From: Streptomyces flavofungini
GTDB lineage: Bacteria > Actinomycetota > Actinomycetes > Streptomycetales > Streptomycetaceae
NCBI RefSeq assembly: GCF_014650815.1
Contig: NZ_BMVR01000001.1
Span: 496,001-560,000 of the forward strand
Direction of reading: 5' to 3'
DNA length: 64,000 nucleotides
Position numbers and translations under genes: made by a program. This document shows, piece after piece, positions 28,337-35,225 of this stretch. Positions within the stretch are counted from its first letter, which is position 1; every line of letters starts with the position of its first letter. The notes under the pieces were generated by a model. It did not search any database and was not told the origin of the DNA. It saw only the letters and a program-made list of their open reading frames with translations.

Positions 28337-29131
28337 TCAGGGCATGTCGCTGTGGCGTGTTCCGTCGAACCTGTTCATGCGTTCCAGGACCTGGAGGGCG
28401 TCCGGCCGCCGGACCTCATCGACGATGCGGCCGTCCGCGAGGAAGACGACACGGTCCGTGCGGGCGGCTGCCGCGGGGTCGTGCGTCACCATGACGATCG
28501 TCTGCCCCAGCTCCCGGGCCAACTGTCCGAGCAGCGAGAGAACTTCCGCCCCGGCCCGGGTGTCCAGGTTTCCCGTCGGCTCATCGGCGAAGATGATGGC
28601 GGGGCGCCCCGCCATCGCCCGCGCGCAGGCCACCCGCTGCTGCTGACCGCCGGACAACTGCGGCGGGCGGTGGGAGAGACGGTCCATCAGACCCAGCGCC
28701 GTGACGATCTGTTCGAGCCACTGCGGCTCCGGGCGCCGCCCGGCGATGCTCAAAGGGAGCGTGATGTTCTCGGCCACCGTCAGAGCGGGCAGGAGATGGA
28801 AATCCTGGAAGATGAACCCGATCCGCTCCCTGCGCAGTCGGGTCAGCGCCCTGTCGGAGAGTCCTGACAGCTCGACGCCTCCGACCCGCACCGACCCGGA
28901 GGTGGGGCTGTCGAGCCCCGCCAAACACTGCATCAAGGTGGACTTCCCCGAACCGGACGGCCCCATGATGGCCGTGAATTGCCCCTGGTAGAAGGAGACG
29001 GAGACATCGGCCAGGGCGGTGACTCGCTGTGCGGCGTCGCCGAGCACCTTGGTGAGGTCCGAGGCGGATGCCGCCACAGGGAGTGCCCGTGTCCGAGATC
29101 CCAGGTCGTTGGGCAGGTGGGCTGAAGTCAC
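28337..29131 (-). CDS. MacB/LolD-type ABC transporter ATPase (lanthipeptide cluster)
   Basis: A 264-residue ABC ATPase. Walker A is GPSGSGKST (~57), signature LSGGQQQRVACARAM (~163), Walker B IIFADEPTGNLDTR (~183) and the H-loop VTHD (~215). The FADEPTGNLD form and length are those of MacB/LolD ATPases that pair with FtsX-type permeases. The permease is the gene at 32531, three genes upstream in the same direction. Likely role: energising export of, or immunity to, the lanthipeptides. GTG at 29131 with AGGAG upstream; the gap from the protease gene is nine bases. Last gene of the putative operon. Confidence 0.88.
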   Translation of the reverse strand: MTSAHLPNDLGSRTRALPVAASASDLTKVLGDAAQRVTALADVSVSFYQGQFTAIMGPSGSGKSTLMQCLAGLDSPTSGSVRVGGVELSGLSDRALTRLRRERIGFIFQDFHLLPALTVAENITLPLSIAGRRPEPQWLEQIVTALGLMDRLSHRPPQLSGGQQQRVACARAMAGRPAIIFADEPTGNLDTRAGAEVLSLLGQLARELGQTIVMVTHDPAAAARTDRVVFLADGRIVDEVRRPDALQVLERMNRFDGTRHSDMP

Positions 29132-29140
29132 GTGGCACTC

Positions 29141-31306
29141 CTAGCGGTTCGCGGATCGATTGCCGGTGGAGGGCGCGCGCAAGCCCGTCCGGCCGGCCAG
29201 CAGAGCGAGGAAGCGGGCGTTCAAGGCCCGGGCGGCGCTTCCGGACCGTCCGTCGTGCCCGCCGTCCTCGTGATGGTCGAGGAGAACCGGTGCGTCACTG
29301 GAGGTGGCCTCCTGCAGCGCCGCACACAGCTTCCAGGCGTGCCACGGGCGCACCCGCGCGTCATTGCCCCCGGTCACGAAGAGCGTGGCGGGGTAGGGCG
29401 TGCCGTCACGGACTCGGTGGTACGGGGAGTACCCCAGCAGCGCCCGCAGCGCGTCCCGGTCCGCGGGATCTCCGTATTCGGCATGCCAGAGGTTGCCCAG
29501 GCCGCCGATGTGATAGCGCGCCATGTCCGTGAGCGGGGCCACGCAGACCGTGGCGGCGAAGAGGTGGGAGGCACGCACCATGGCCGCCGCCACGACCATC
29601 CCCCCGTTGCTGGCGGAGAGGGCGGCGAGCTGTCCCGGACCCGCCTCGCCTCCCGACTGGAGGTACCGGGCGGCCGCACACAGGTCGTCGACGGTTCCGG
29701 ACTTTCCTGGACCGCGTCCGGCCCGGGCCCAGCGCGGCCCGAGCTCACCGCCGCCACGGGCATGAACCCAGGCGATGCGACCGCCCGCGGCCAGCCACGC
29801 CGCGACGATCGGATCCCAGGAAGGTTCGAGTGAGACGCCGAAGCCGCCGTAGACGGTGATCAGGGTAGGAGCCGCCTGGCCCGCGGACACGAACGGCGGG
29901 TCGCAGATGGTGAGGGGGACGGTGGCCCCGTCACCGCTCGTGGCGGCAGCCGCGCGCAGGACCGACCTGCGTGCGCGTGGGACGCACGGCGCCCCCACGG
30001 TGACTCGATGGCTGACCGCGCCGAACCGAGGGTCGTCCACCAGGACCCAGGCCCCGTCACCCGGTCCACCGTCGGCGCGGCGAGCGGTCGGTCCGATCCG
30101 AAGTCGCGCGTGCCAGGTGAACCCGGATGCGGCCGGTTCCCCGTTTCCTTCATCCGCGGTCGCCACCGCGTCGGACGCCACCGCACCGGATCCCGGCTCA
30201 CCGAATCCCCGCTCACCGGATGCCACCGCATCGGATTCCGGCTCGTCGGGCACCGCGCCATGCGCTGCGATCACACGCTGGACGTCGAGCCGCCGCGTGG
30301 TGCCCAACTGCCGCAGCACCGCGAGCGACGGAGCGGCGTCGGCGCTGCCGGAGTCGAGTACGCGAAGTGCACGGATCGTCCCTTCGCTCCCGCCCTCGGA
30401 CGGAGGCGGGACGAGCGGGCCGAGGGGAACGAGAGGGAGGAGGCGCACCGGGCAGCCCCGGGACACAGACACCAGGTCGAGCCCGAGCAGCCCGTTCCCG
30501 CCGATGTACATGTCGTTCGGGCCGACGGCGAACGCCGTGACAGGGAGACCGGCCAGCGGCAGCTCCTGCCAGTCCGGCGTGCCCGAGCCGTCCCACCGCG
30601 TGCACCACCAGCGCGCGGCCGGAGAAGCGGGTGCCCGGGTCCGCAGGAGCAGGTGGCCGCCAGGACCTGTGTGCAGCGAAAGCCGTACGGGTCCCGGAAC
30701 GGGCAGCGCGACAGTCCGAGGAGTCCCGCCGGGAAGTCGACGGACACGCAGCTCGTGCTCGGTGCGACTCCCGGAGCTGTACAGCAGCAGCTCGCCGACG
30801 AACACGACGGCGGGGTGGGGGGACGCGTCGGGGACGTACCACGCCTCGCGGCCGTGAGCGGCGGGGACGATGTGGAGGCCGCCGTTCTCGTGACCGTCGA
30901 GGTGGAGTTGCAGCGCGACGGAATTCCCAGCGGCGTCCGGGAGCCAGCGGGCCACACGACCGTGCGCGGCGTGGTCGCCGGTGTCGAGGAGTACGCGGCT
31001 GCGGCCATCCGGTTCGGACACTGCGATCAACTCACCGCCATCAGCGGTGAGTTGATGGCTGAAGATGCTGTCGCCGATTTCCGTACGGGGGCTCAGCTCA
31101 CGCCCGACGGCAGCGGCATCGATCTCTTTGAGTATGTGTCCCCAGGTACGTTCCTCATGGTGGCGTGCATGTCGTTCGAGCAGGCCTTGTTGAAGACGGA
31201 GCCACGAGCGCGTGCGCGGGGAACCCTCCTCCTCCAGCCAACGGTAGGGGTCGGCGCTGTCGTCCAGCGGCGCTTCGGAAGAGCCGACTGCTGCGGCGTC
31301 ATCCAC
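29141..31306 (-). CDS. Prolyl-oligopeptidase-family protease, probable lanthipeptide leader peptidase
   Basis: A 721-residue S9 peptidase without a signal peptide. The N-terminal part (DPYRWLEEEGSPRTRSWLRLQ) and beta-propeller region precede an alpha/beta-hydrolase domain. The catalytic Ser is in the SASNGGMVVAA motif (~555), Asp in TGGNDARVRPWHAW (~648) and His in HEDGGHDGRSG (~690). Such prolyl oligopeptidases (FlaP type) remove leaders from class III lanthipeptides by cutting after Pro. It lies inside the cluster, directly downstream of MFS and ABC permease genes. GTG at 31306 has GGAGG upstream and overlaps the end of the MFS gene by eight bases. Confidence 0.88.
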   Translation of the reverse strand: MDDAAAVGSSEAPLDDSADPYRWLEEEGSPRTRSWLRLQQGLLERHARHHEERTWGHILKEIDAAAVGRELSPRTEIGDSIFSHQLTADGGELIAVSEPDGRSRVLLDTGDHAAHGRVARWLPDAAGNSVALQLHLDGHENGGLHIVPAAHGREAWYVPDASPHPAVVFVGELLLYSSGSRTEHELRVRRLPGGTPRTVALPVPGPVRLSLHTGPGGHLLLRTRAPASPAARWWCTRWDGSGTPDWQELPLAGLPVTAFAVGPNDMYIGGNGLLGLDLVSVSRGCPVRLLPLVPLGPLVPPPSEGGSEGTIRALRVLDSGSADAAPSLAVLRQLGTTRRLDVQRVIAAHGAVPDEPESDAVASGERGFGEPGSGAVASDAVATADEGNGEPAASGFTWHARLRIGPTARRADGGPGDGAWVLVDDPRFGAVSHRVTVGAPCVPRARRSVLRAAAATSGDGATVPLTICDPPFVSAGQAAPTLITVYGGFGVSLEPSWDPIVAAWLAAGGRIAWVHARGGGELGPRWARAGRGPGKSGTVDDLCAAARYLQSGGEAGPGQLAALSASNGGMVVAAAMVRASHLFAATVCVAPLTDMARYHIGGLGNLWHAEYGDPADRDALRALLGYSPYHRVRDGTPYPATLFVTGGNDARVRPWHAWKLCAALQEATSSDAPVLLDHHEDGGHDGRSGSAARALNARFLALLAGRTGLRAPSTGNRSANR

Positions 31307-32534
31307 GATGAGCCTCCAGGCGGGGTGCTTCGGGGTGCGGGAGGTTGTCGGGATCCCTCGCGTGGTGGGTGGTGATGAAAGCGCCGACGGCGGCGAGAAG
31401 GAGCACCAGACCGGCTGCCCCGAACACCGTCGGTGTCAGGCCGAACGCATGGGAACTGGCCCCGGCCAGTACGGGGCCGAGCGGCGCAATGGCCTGAGCG
31501 AGGAAGCCGCTGCCGCTGTGAACCCTGCCCTGCAGACTCAGCGGGGTGATGCGCATCTGCGCGGCGGAGACGACCACAGAGATGACCGGTCCCGCGGCGG
31601 CGGCGAGCGCGAGCATGAGCGCCGAGCCCCAGGTGTCCTGTGCCACCGCGAAACCCGTCAGCGCGGCGGCGATCACGGCGGTGGCGCCGACAATGGCGTG
31701 TCGTACGGGAAGGTGTCGCGCCACGGGGGCCGCGGCGAGGGCGCCGACGAGAGCTCCCGCGCCGAGTGCGGCGGTCTGCACGCCGACGCTCACTTCGCCG
31801 GTGCCCTCGCGCTGGGAGGAGGCGATGATGACGATCAGGAGCCCGTTGAAGACGAGGTTGAGCACGGTGGCGTTGAGGGCGCCGTAGCGCAACAGGGGAG
31901 ATCGCCACAGGAAGCGCAGGCCTTCGGCGGTGGCTCTGAGCGGTGTCTTCTCCGCACTGACGGGGCCCGTTCTCGAAGGGAGGAGGAAGGCACAGCAGGC
32001 GGCAGTGAGGTACGTGAGGGCATCGGCGCCGAACACCCAGGCGGCGTCGGCCTTGAGGAGCGCGCCGCCCGCCAGGGGCCCGGCGATCATGGCGAAGGCC
32101 GAACGGCCCTGGAGCAGGGCCAGTGCCCTCGGCAGGAGCGCCGCGTCGACGACGTTGCGCACGGCGACGTTCTCGGCGGGAGCCAGGGTGCTGCCGACGG
32201 TTCCCAGGAGGAAGGCGGCGACGAGGAGCACGGCCAGCTGCGCCGCGTGCGCTGCCTGCAGGACCGCGAGCGCGCCCAGGACCAGCGCGCCCACGGCGTT
32301 GCACCACAGCAGGATCGTCCTGCGCTCGTGCCGGTCGGCGAGCAGACCCGCCGGCAGCCTGGCGGCGACGATGCCGACGGACAGGGCGGTGCTGACGAGC
32401 CCTGCCGCCCGGACGTCACCGCTGTCCTGGAAGGAGACCAGCGGCAGCGCGATCGCCGAGGCGCCCGTTCCCACCGCGGAGGCGGACTCGCCGCAGAACA
32501 GCAGCCAGAACACTCCTCCCAACCGCGGTCTCAC
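31299..32534 (-). CDS. MFS transporter (lanthipeptide cluster)
   Basis: A 411-residue membrane protein with about twelve helices, of the MFS_3/macrolide-efflux-like type. The first helix starts LGGVFWLLFCGESASAVG, and the loop between helices 2 and 3 has RLPAGLLADRHERR, the MFS motif A (G-x-x-x-D-R). It would export product or give immunity by proton antiport. GTG at 32534 overlaps the TGA of the ABC permease (32531-32533), and its own end overlaps the protease gene. A class III cluster with both an MFS and an ABC exporter is unusual. Confidence 0.87.
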   Translation of the reverse strand: MRPRLGGVFWLLFCGESASAVGTGASAIALPLVSFQDSGDVRAAGLVSTALSVGIVAARLPAGLLADRHERRTILLWCNAVGALVLGALAVLQAAHAAQLAVLLVAAFLLGTVGSTLAPAENVAVRNVVDAALLPRALALLQGRSAFAMIAGPLAGGALLKADAAWVFGADALTYLTAACCAFLLPSRTGPVSAEKTPLRATAEGLRFLWRSPLLRYGALNATVLNLVFNGLLIVIIASSQREGTGEVSVGVQTAALGAGALVGALAAAPVARHLPVRHAIVGATAVIAAALTGFAVAQDTWGSALMLALAAAAGPVISVVVSAAQMRITPLSLQGRVHSGSGFLAQAIAPLGPVLAGASSHAFGLTPTVFGAAGLVLLLAAVGAFITTHHARDPDNLPHPEAPRLEAHRG

Positions 32535-34480
32535 GCCCTCCTCCTGGCGAACTGCTCCTGGACGTTGTGCAGGGGATGGGCCGTCATGGCGGAAGGGACC
32601 GCGACGGCCAGCACCGCGGCGACCAGCACGCCGGCGGTCCAGGGCAGGTCGAGGGCCGGGGCCGCACCGACATCGAGCACCATGGCCAGCGGGATCAGGC
32701 AGGCCAACGCGGTGATCGCCGCCAGGCCGACACCGATCGTGGCGGCGCCGACCGATTCGTAGAGGACGCAGCGCAGCATCTGGACGCGGCCCAGTCCCAG
32801 TGCGCGGAGGTGGGCGTGCTGGGCGCGCCGGTCACGTTGGGCGAGCGAACACGTATTGGCGGCGGCCAACAGCGCGTACCCCGAGATGACGGAGACGATC
32901 AGGCGGGATGCCAGGTCGTCCGCCGGGTTCCTCGGGGTGAGGTGGTCGAGATAGTGGGCGCGCGTCTCCAGCTTCTGGCCCTTGTCGGCGGGCCATGAGC
33001 GCAGGGCGCCCGCGAGCAGGATCTTGTCGGCGTAGGGGGCCTTGGTGTGCTTGAGCGCCGTGGTGCGCGGGACCACGTACTCCGGGAAGGCCAGGTCGCG
33101 TTCGTAGACGGCCACCAGGGTCAGCGTCTGCCGTGATCCGTCCGCCATGGTCAGCCGGACGCGCTGACCGAGCCGCCAGTGATGCGAGTCGGCCTGCATG
33201 GCGCCCGCGGCGAAGGTTCCCCCGCGCAGGGCGGACATCCGGCCTTCGCGCACCCCGAGATCGAGCACCCGCACCAGTCGTGGGCCGTCCACACCCCAGG
33301 TATCGGCGGGTTCCGGCTGGTCGTCCAACGAGGTCGGCGCGGCGGTCACTTCGGTGTGTACGAGCGCTGTCGCGGATCCGCCGGGAAAGCGGGGGGCGGC
33401 GGGAAGGCGGTGTCCCGGCTCCGCGGTCACCACGCCGTCGGCGAGCAGCCCGTCCTCGGCCTGGTGGTGCACGGCCTTCCCAATGGTGGCACCGGCGCCG
33501 AGCAAGGACACGGCGACCCCGACCGCCAGCATGACCGGTACCGCCATGGCTGTCGTCCGCGAGGCGGCCGCGCTGAGTCCGGCCGCGGCCACGCGCCCGA
33601 CGCGGCGGTCGACGATCCGCAGGACGGCGGACACCGGACGGATCAGGGGCGGCACGATCCAGGGAGCGAGCACGGCGAGGCTGGGAATCAGGGTCAGGGC
33701 GAGACCAGGGGTCATCGCGGCCCGCACGGTCACCGGCAGATCCATGAAAGCCATGACGCACAGCAGGGGAACGCACAGCATCAGGATCATGAGGAGACCG
33801 GTCACCAGGCGAGCCCGGCTGCGGGCGGTCGCCGTGGCCGACCCCGGGTCCTTCAGGAGCAGCCCGGGGCTGACGCGACCCGCCGCGAGCACACTGGCCA
33901 GCGCCGCCAGGACCGCCACGGCTCCGGTGATCAGGCAGACCCCGGCTCCTGTCGACCAGACGTGGCCGGCGGAGGGCAGCGAAGCCGTCTCGGGGAAGAG
34001 TTCGCGGTCCACGAGGAGCCGGCGTCCGAGCCGGGCGAGGGGCACCATGCCCAGCGCCGCCCCCACGGCGGCGGAGACGAGGGCCAGCATCAGCACGTCA
34101 CCGGCGACCATGCGACGCAGCCGCCCGGACGTGACTCCGAGGGCACGCAACACGGCGAACTGGTGCAGCCGTTGCCCCGTCCAGAGCGCGACGGTGGAGC
34201 CGACGACCAGCACCGCGGACATCACCAGCAAGGACAGGAGCAGGGCCAGCACGTCCTGGGCGTCCTGAGCGGCGGCGGCCTCGACCGAGCCCTCCGCGTA
34301 GTCCGGGAGACTCGCGCCGATGAGCAGCAGTGCGCTCGCGCCCACCCCGGCCGCGGTCACGGCGCAGGCCAGGGCGGTGCCGGCGACCCGGCCGGGGTAC
34401 ACCCTGGCTTCTGAAACGAATAGACGGCGCATGCTGGTCGAGCCAGCAAGGGAACGAGAGGTGCGTGACGCCGCGGACAT
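32531..34480 (-). CDS. FtsX/MacB-like ABC permease (lanthipeptide cluster)
   Basis: A 649-residue permease with about ten membrane helices in two halves. The N-terminal half has helices near 35-55, 85-110, 135-160 and 185-210. The C-terminal half ends with three helices after ~510. FtsX-type cores are recognisable in LHQFAVLRALGVTSGRLRRM and AQHAHLRALGLGRVQMLR, which contact the ATPase. A large loop (~340-500) may be extracellular. It matches the ATPase at 28337. ATG at 34480 is preceded by GGAGGA; a later ATG at 34432 lacks such a site. First gene after the precursor genes, separated from them by a 15-bp-stem hairpin. Confidence 0.85.
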   Translation of the reverse strand: MSAASRTSRSLAGSTSMRRLFVSEARVYPGRVAGTALACAVTAAGVGASALLLIGASLPDYAEGSVEAAAAQDAQDVLALLLSLLVMSAVLVVGSTVALWTGQRLHQFAVLRALGVTSGRLRRMVAGDVLMLALVSAAVGAALGMVPLARLGRRLLVDRELFPETASLPSAGHVWSTGAGVCLITGAVAVLAALASVLAAGRVSPGLLLKDPGSATATARSRARLVTGLLMILMLCVPLLCVMAFMDLPVTVRAAMTPGLALTLIPSLAVLAPWIVPPLIRPVSAVLRIVDRRVGRVAAAGLSAAASRTTAMAVPVMLAVGVAVSLLGAGATIGKAVHHQAEDGLLADGVVTAEPGHRLPAAPRFPGGSATALVHTEVTAAPTSLDDQPEPADTWGVDGPRLVRVLDLGVREGRMSALRGGTFAAGAMQADSHHWRLGQRVRLTMADGSRQTLTLVAVYERDLAFPEYVVPRTTALKHTKAPYADKILLAGALRSWPADKGQKLETRAHYLDHLTPRNPADDLASRLIVSVISGYALLAAANTCSLAQRDRRAQHAHLRALGLGRVQMLRCVLYESVGAATIGVGLAAITALACLIPLAMVLDVGAAPALDLPWTAGVLVAAVLAVAVPSAMTAHPLHNVQEQFARRRA

Positions 34481-34520
34481 CGGCTTTCTGTCCTCCACCG
34501 GGGGCACATATGCTGGGAGG

Positions 34521-34557
34521 AGTACGGGGGGCCACCCGAATCGTGGCCCCCCGTACT
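34521..34557 (-). terminator. Strong hairpin between precursor genes and export genes
   Basis: AGTACGGGGGGCCAC (34521-34535) and its exact complement (34543-34557) form a perfect 15-bp stem with a 7-base loop. It lies 60 bases after the last precursor stop and 41 bases before the permease start. It probably ends most transcripts at the precursors and lets some read on, giving much precursor mRNA and little exporter mRNA. Confidence 0.75.
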
Positions 34558-34574
34558 CATTGGTGAGAACGGGA

Positions 34575-34617
34575 CGGTCATGCTCCCGTTTCCAACGGGG
34601 CGGTCATGCTCCCGTTT
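34575..34617. repeat. 17-bp direct repeat beside precursor 1
   Basis: CGGTCATGCTCCCGTTT occurs at 34575-34591 and again at 34601-34617. The second copy ends on the first base of the stop codon of precursor gene 1. It may be a leftover of precursor duplication or a regulator or RNA-binding site. Confidence 0.7.
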
Positions 34618-34706
34618 CAGTGGCAGGCGGCGCCGCTGAGGGTACTGATCGGAGCGTCAATGACGGTCTCCTCGTCGAGCTCCTGAAGAGCCAGAACGTT
34701 CTGCAT
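34617..34706 (-). CDS. Class III lanthipeptide precursor 1
   Basis: A 29-residue precursor. The leader starts MQNVLALQELDEETVIDAP; LALQEL is the class III leader motif bound by LanKC. The core is ISTLSGAACH: Ser21, Ser24 and Cys28 give S-x2-S-x3-C, the signature for a labionin (carbacyclic) ring. A terminal His follows the Cys. ATG at 34706 has the near-perfect site GGGAGGTGA seven bases upstream. Pro19 lies at the likely cleavage site of the cluster's prolyl oligopeptidase. Nearly identical in DNA to precursor 2, 144 bases away. Last in the series of four precursor genes downstream of lanKC. Confidence 0.9.
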   Translation of the reverse strand: MQNVLALQELDEETVIDAPISTLSGAACH

Positions 34707-34760
34707 GTGCAATCACCTCCCTTCATCGCACGTCACCGACCGACAACCTCCGCTCATGCC

Positions 34761-34850
34761 TCAGTGGCAGCCGGCGGCGCTGAAGGTACTGATCGGAGCG
34801 TCAATGACGGTCTCCTCGTCGAGCTCCTGAAGAGCCAGAACGTTCTGCAC
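34761..34850 (-). CDS. Class III lanthipeptide precursor 2
   Basis: A 29-residue precursor with the same leader as precursor 1 (LALQELDEET then VIDAP) and core ISTFSAAGCH. Ser21, Ser24 and Cys28 again fit S-x2-S-x3-C. It differs from precursor 1 at three ring-loop residues only. It starts with GTG (34850), where precursor 1 has ATG; the site GGGAGGTGA is the same. Thr22 is an extra residue that could be dehydrated. Confidence 0.9.
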   Translation of the reverse strand: MQNVLALQELDEETVIDAPISTFSAAGCH

Positions 34851-34894
34851 GTGCAATCACCTCCCTTCATCGATCGACGGTCCGCACCCGCGTC

Positions 34895-35017
34895 TCAGTG
34901 GCAGCTGCCCACGCTGATCGTGGTCACGGGGTGGCAGCCGGTGAGGCTGAGGGTGCTGAGCAGGGCGTCGACGCCTGTCTCCTCGTCAAGCTCTTGGAGC
35001 TCAAGGACTTCGAGCAT
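34895..35017 (-). CDS. Two-ring class III lanthipeptide precursor 3
   Basis: A 40-residue precursor, longer than the others. The leader is MLEVLELQELDEETGVDAL. The first unit is STLSLTGCH (Ser21, Ser24, Cys28) and the second TTISVGSCH (Thr32, Ser35, Cys39), joined by Pro30-Val31. The second unit starts with Thr, so a methyl-labionin-type ring is possible. Two-ring cores occur in SapB and labyrinthopeptins. There is no Pro before the first ring, so removal of the leader must differ from precursors 1 and 2, while Pro30 could allow the rings to be separated. ATG at 35017 with GAGGGAAGG upstream. Confidence 0.9.
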   Translation of the reverse strand: MLEVLELQELDEETGVDALLSTLSLTGCHPVTTISVGSCH

Positions 35018-35082
35018 GCGGAGTGGCCTTCCCTCACGTCGCATTAGGGTCGATCGAGCCCGGCCGTGGCCAGGACCACCGA

Positions 35083-35172
35083 TCAGTGGCAGCCACCGAT
35101 GCTGATGGTGCTGACCAGCGCATCCGCGCCGGTCTCCGCAGCAAGCTCTTGGAGCGCGAGAACATTCAGCAC
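35083..35172 (-). CDS. Class III lanthipeptide precursor 4
   Basis: A 29-residue precursor, the first after lanKC. The leader is MLNVLALQELAAETGADAL; the LALQEL motif is kept but the acidic DEE is AAE. The core is VSTISIGGCH with Ser21, Ser24 and Cys28 in the labionin spacing. It has no Pro. GTG at 35172 has GGAGGTGA eight bases upstream. The gap from the lanKC stop is 53 bases, so lanKC and the precursors are probably on one transcript. Confidence 0.9.
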   Translation of the reverse strand: MLNVLALQELAAETGADALVSTISIGGCH

Positions 35173-35225
35173 AAGAAGTCACCTCCTCTCATGGGTCGGT
35201 ACGGCAGGGTTCCGGAGTGTCCGCT

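Larger units (their letters stand above)
34617..34872. repeat. Tandem duplication covering precursors 1 and 2
   Basis: Bases 34617-34728 and 34761-34872 are direct repeats with four mismatches. Three fall in the core-coding bases (Leu/Phe, Gly/Ala and Ala/Gly swaps) and one in the start codon (ATG versus GTG). The leader codons and ribosome-binding sites are identical. Confidence 0.92.

Noticed and set aside
34895..35182. A 95-residue minus-strand ORF ending with precursor 3
   Set aside because: The upstream part overlaps precursor 4 in another frame and has no ribosome-binding site; the ATG at 35017 with a strong site gives the true 40-residue precursor.
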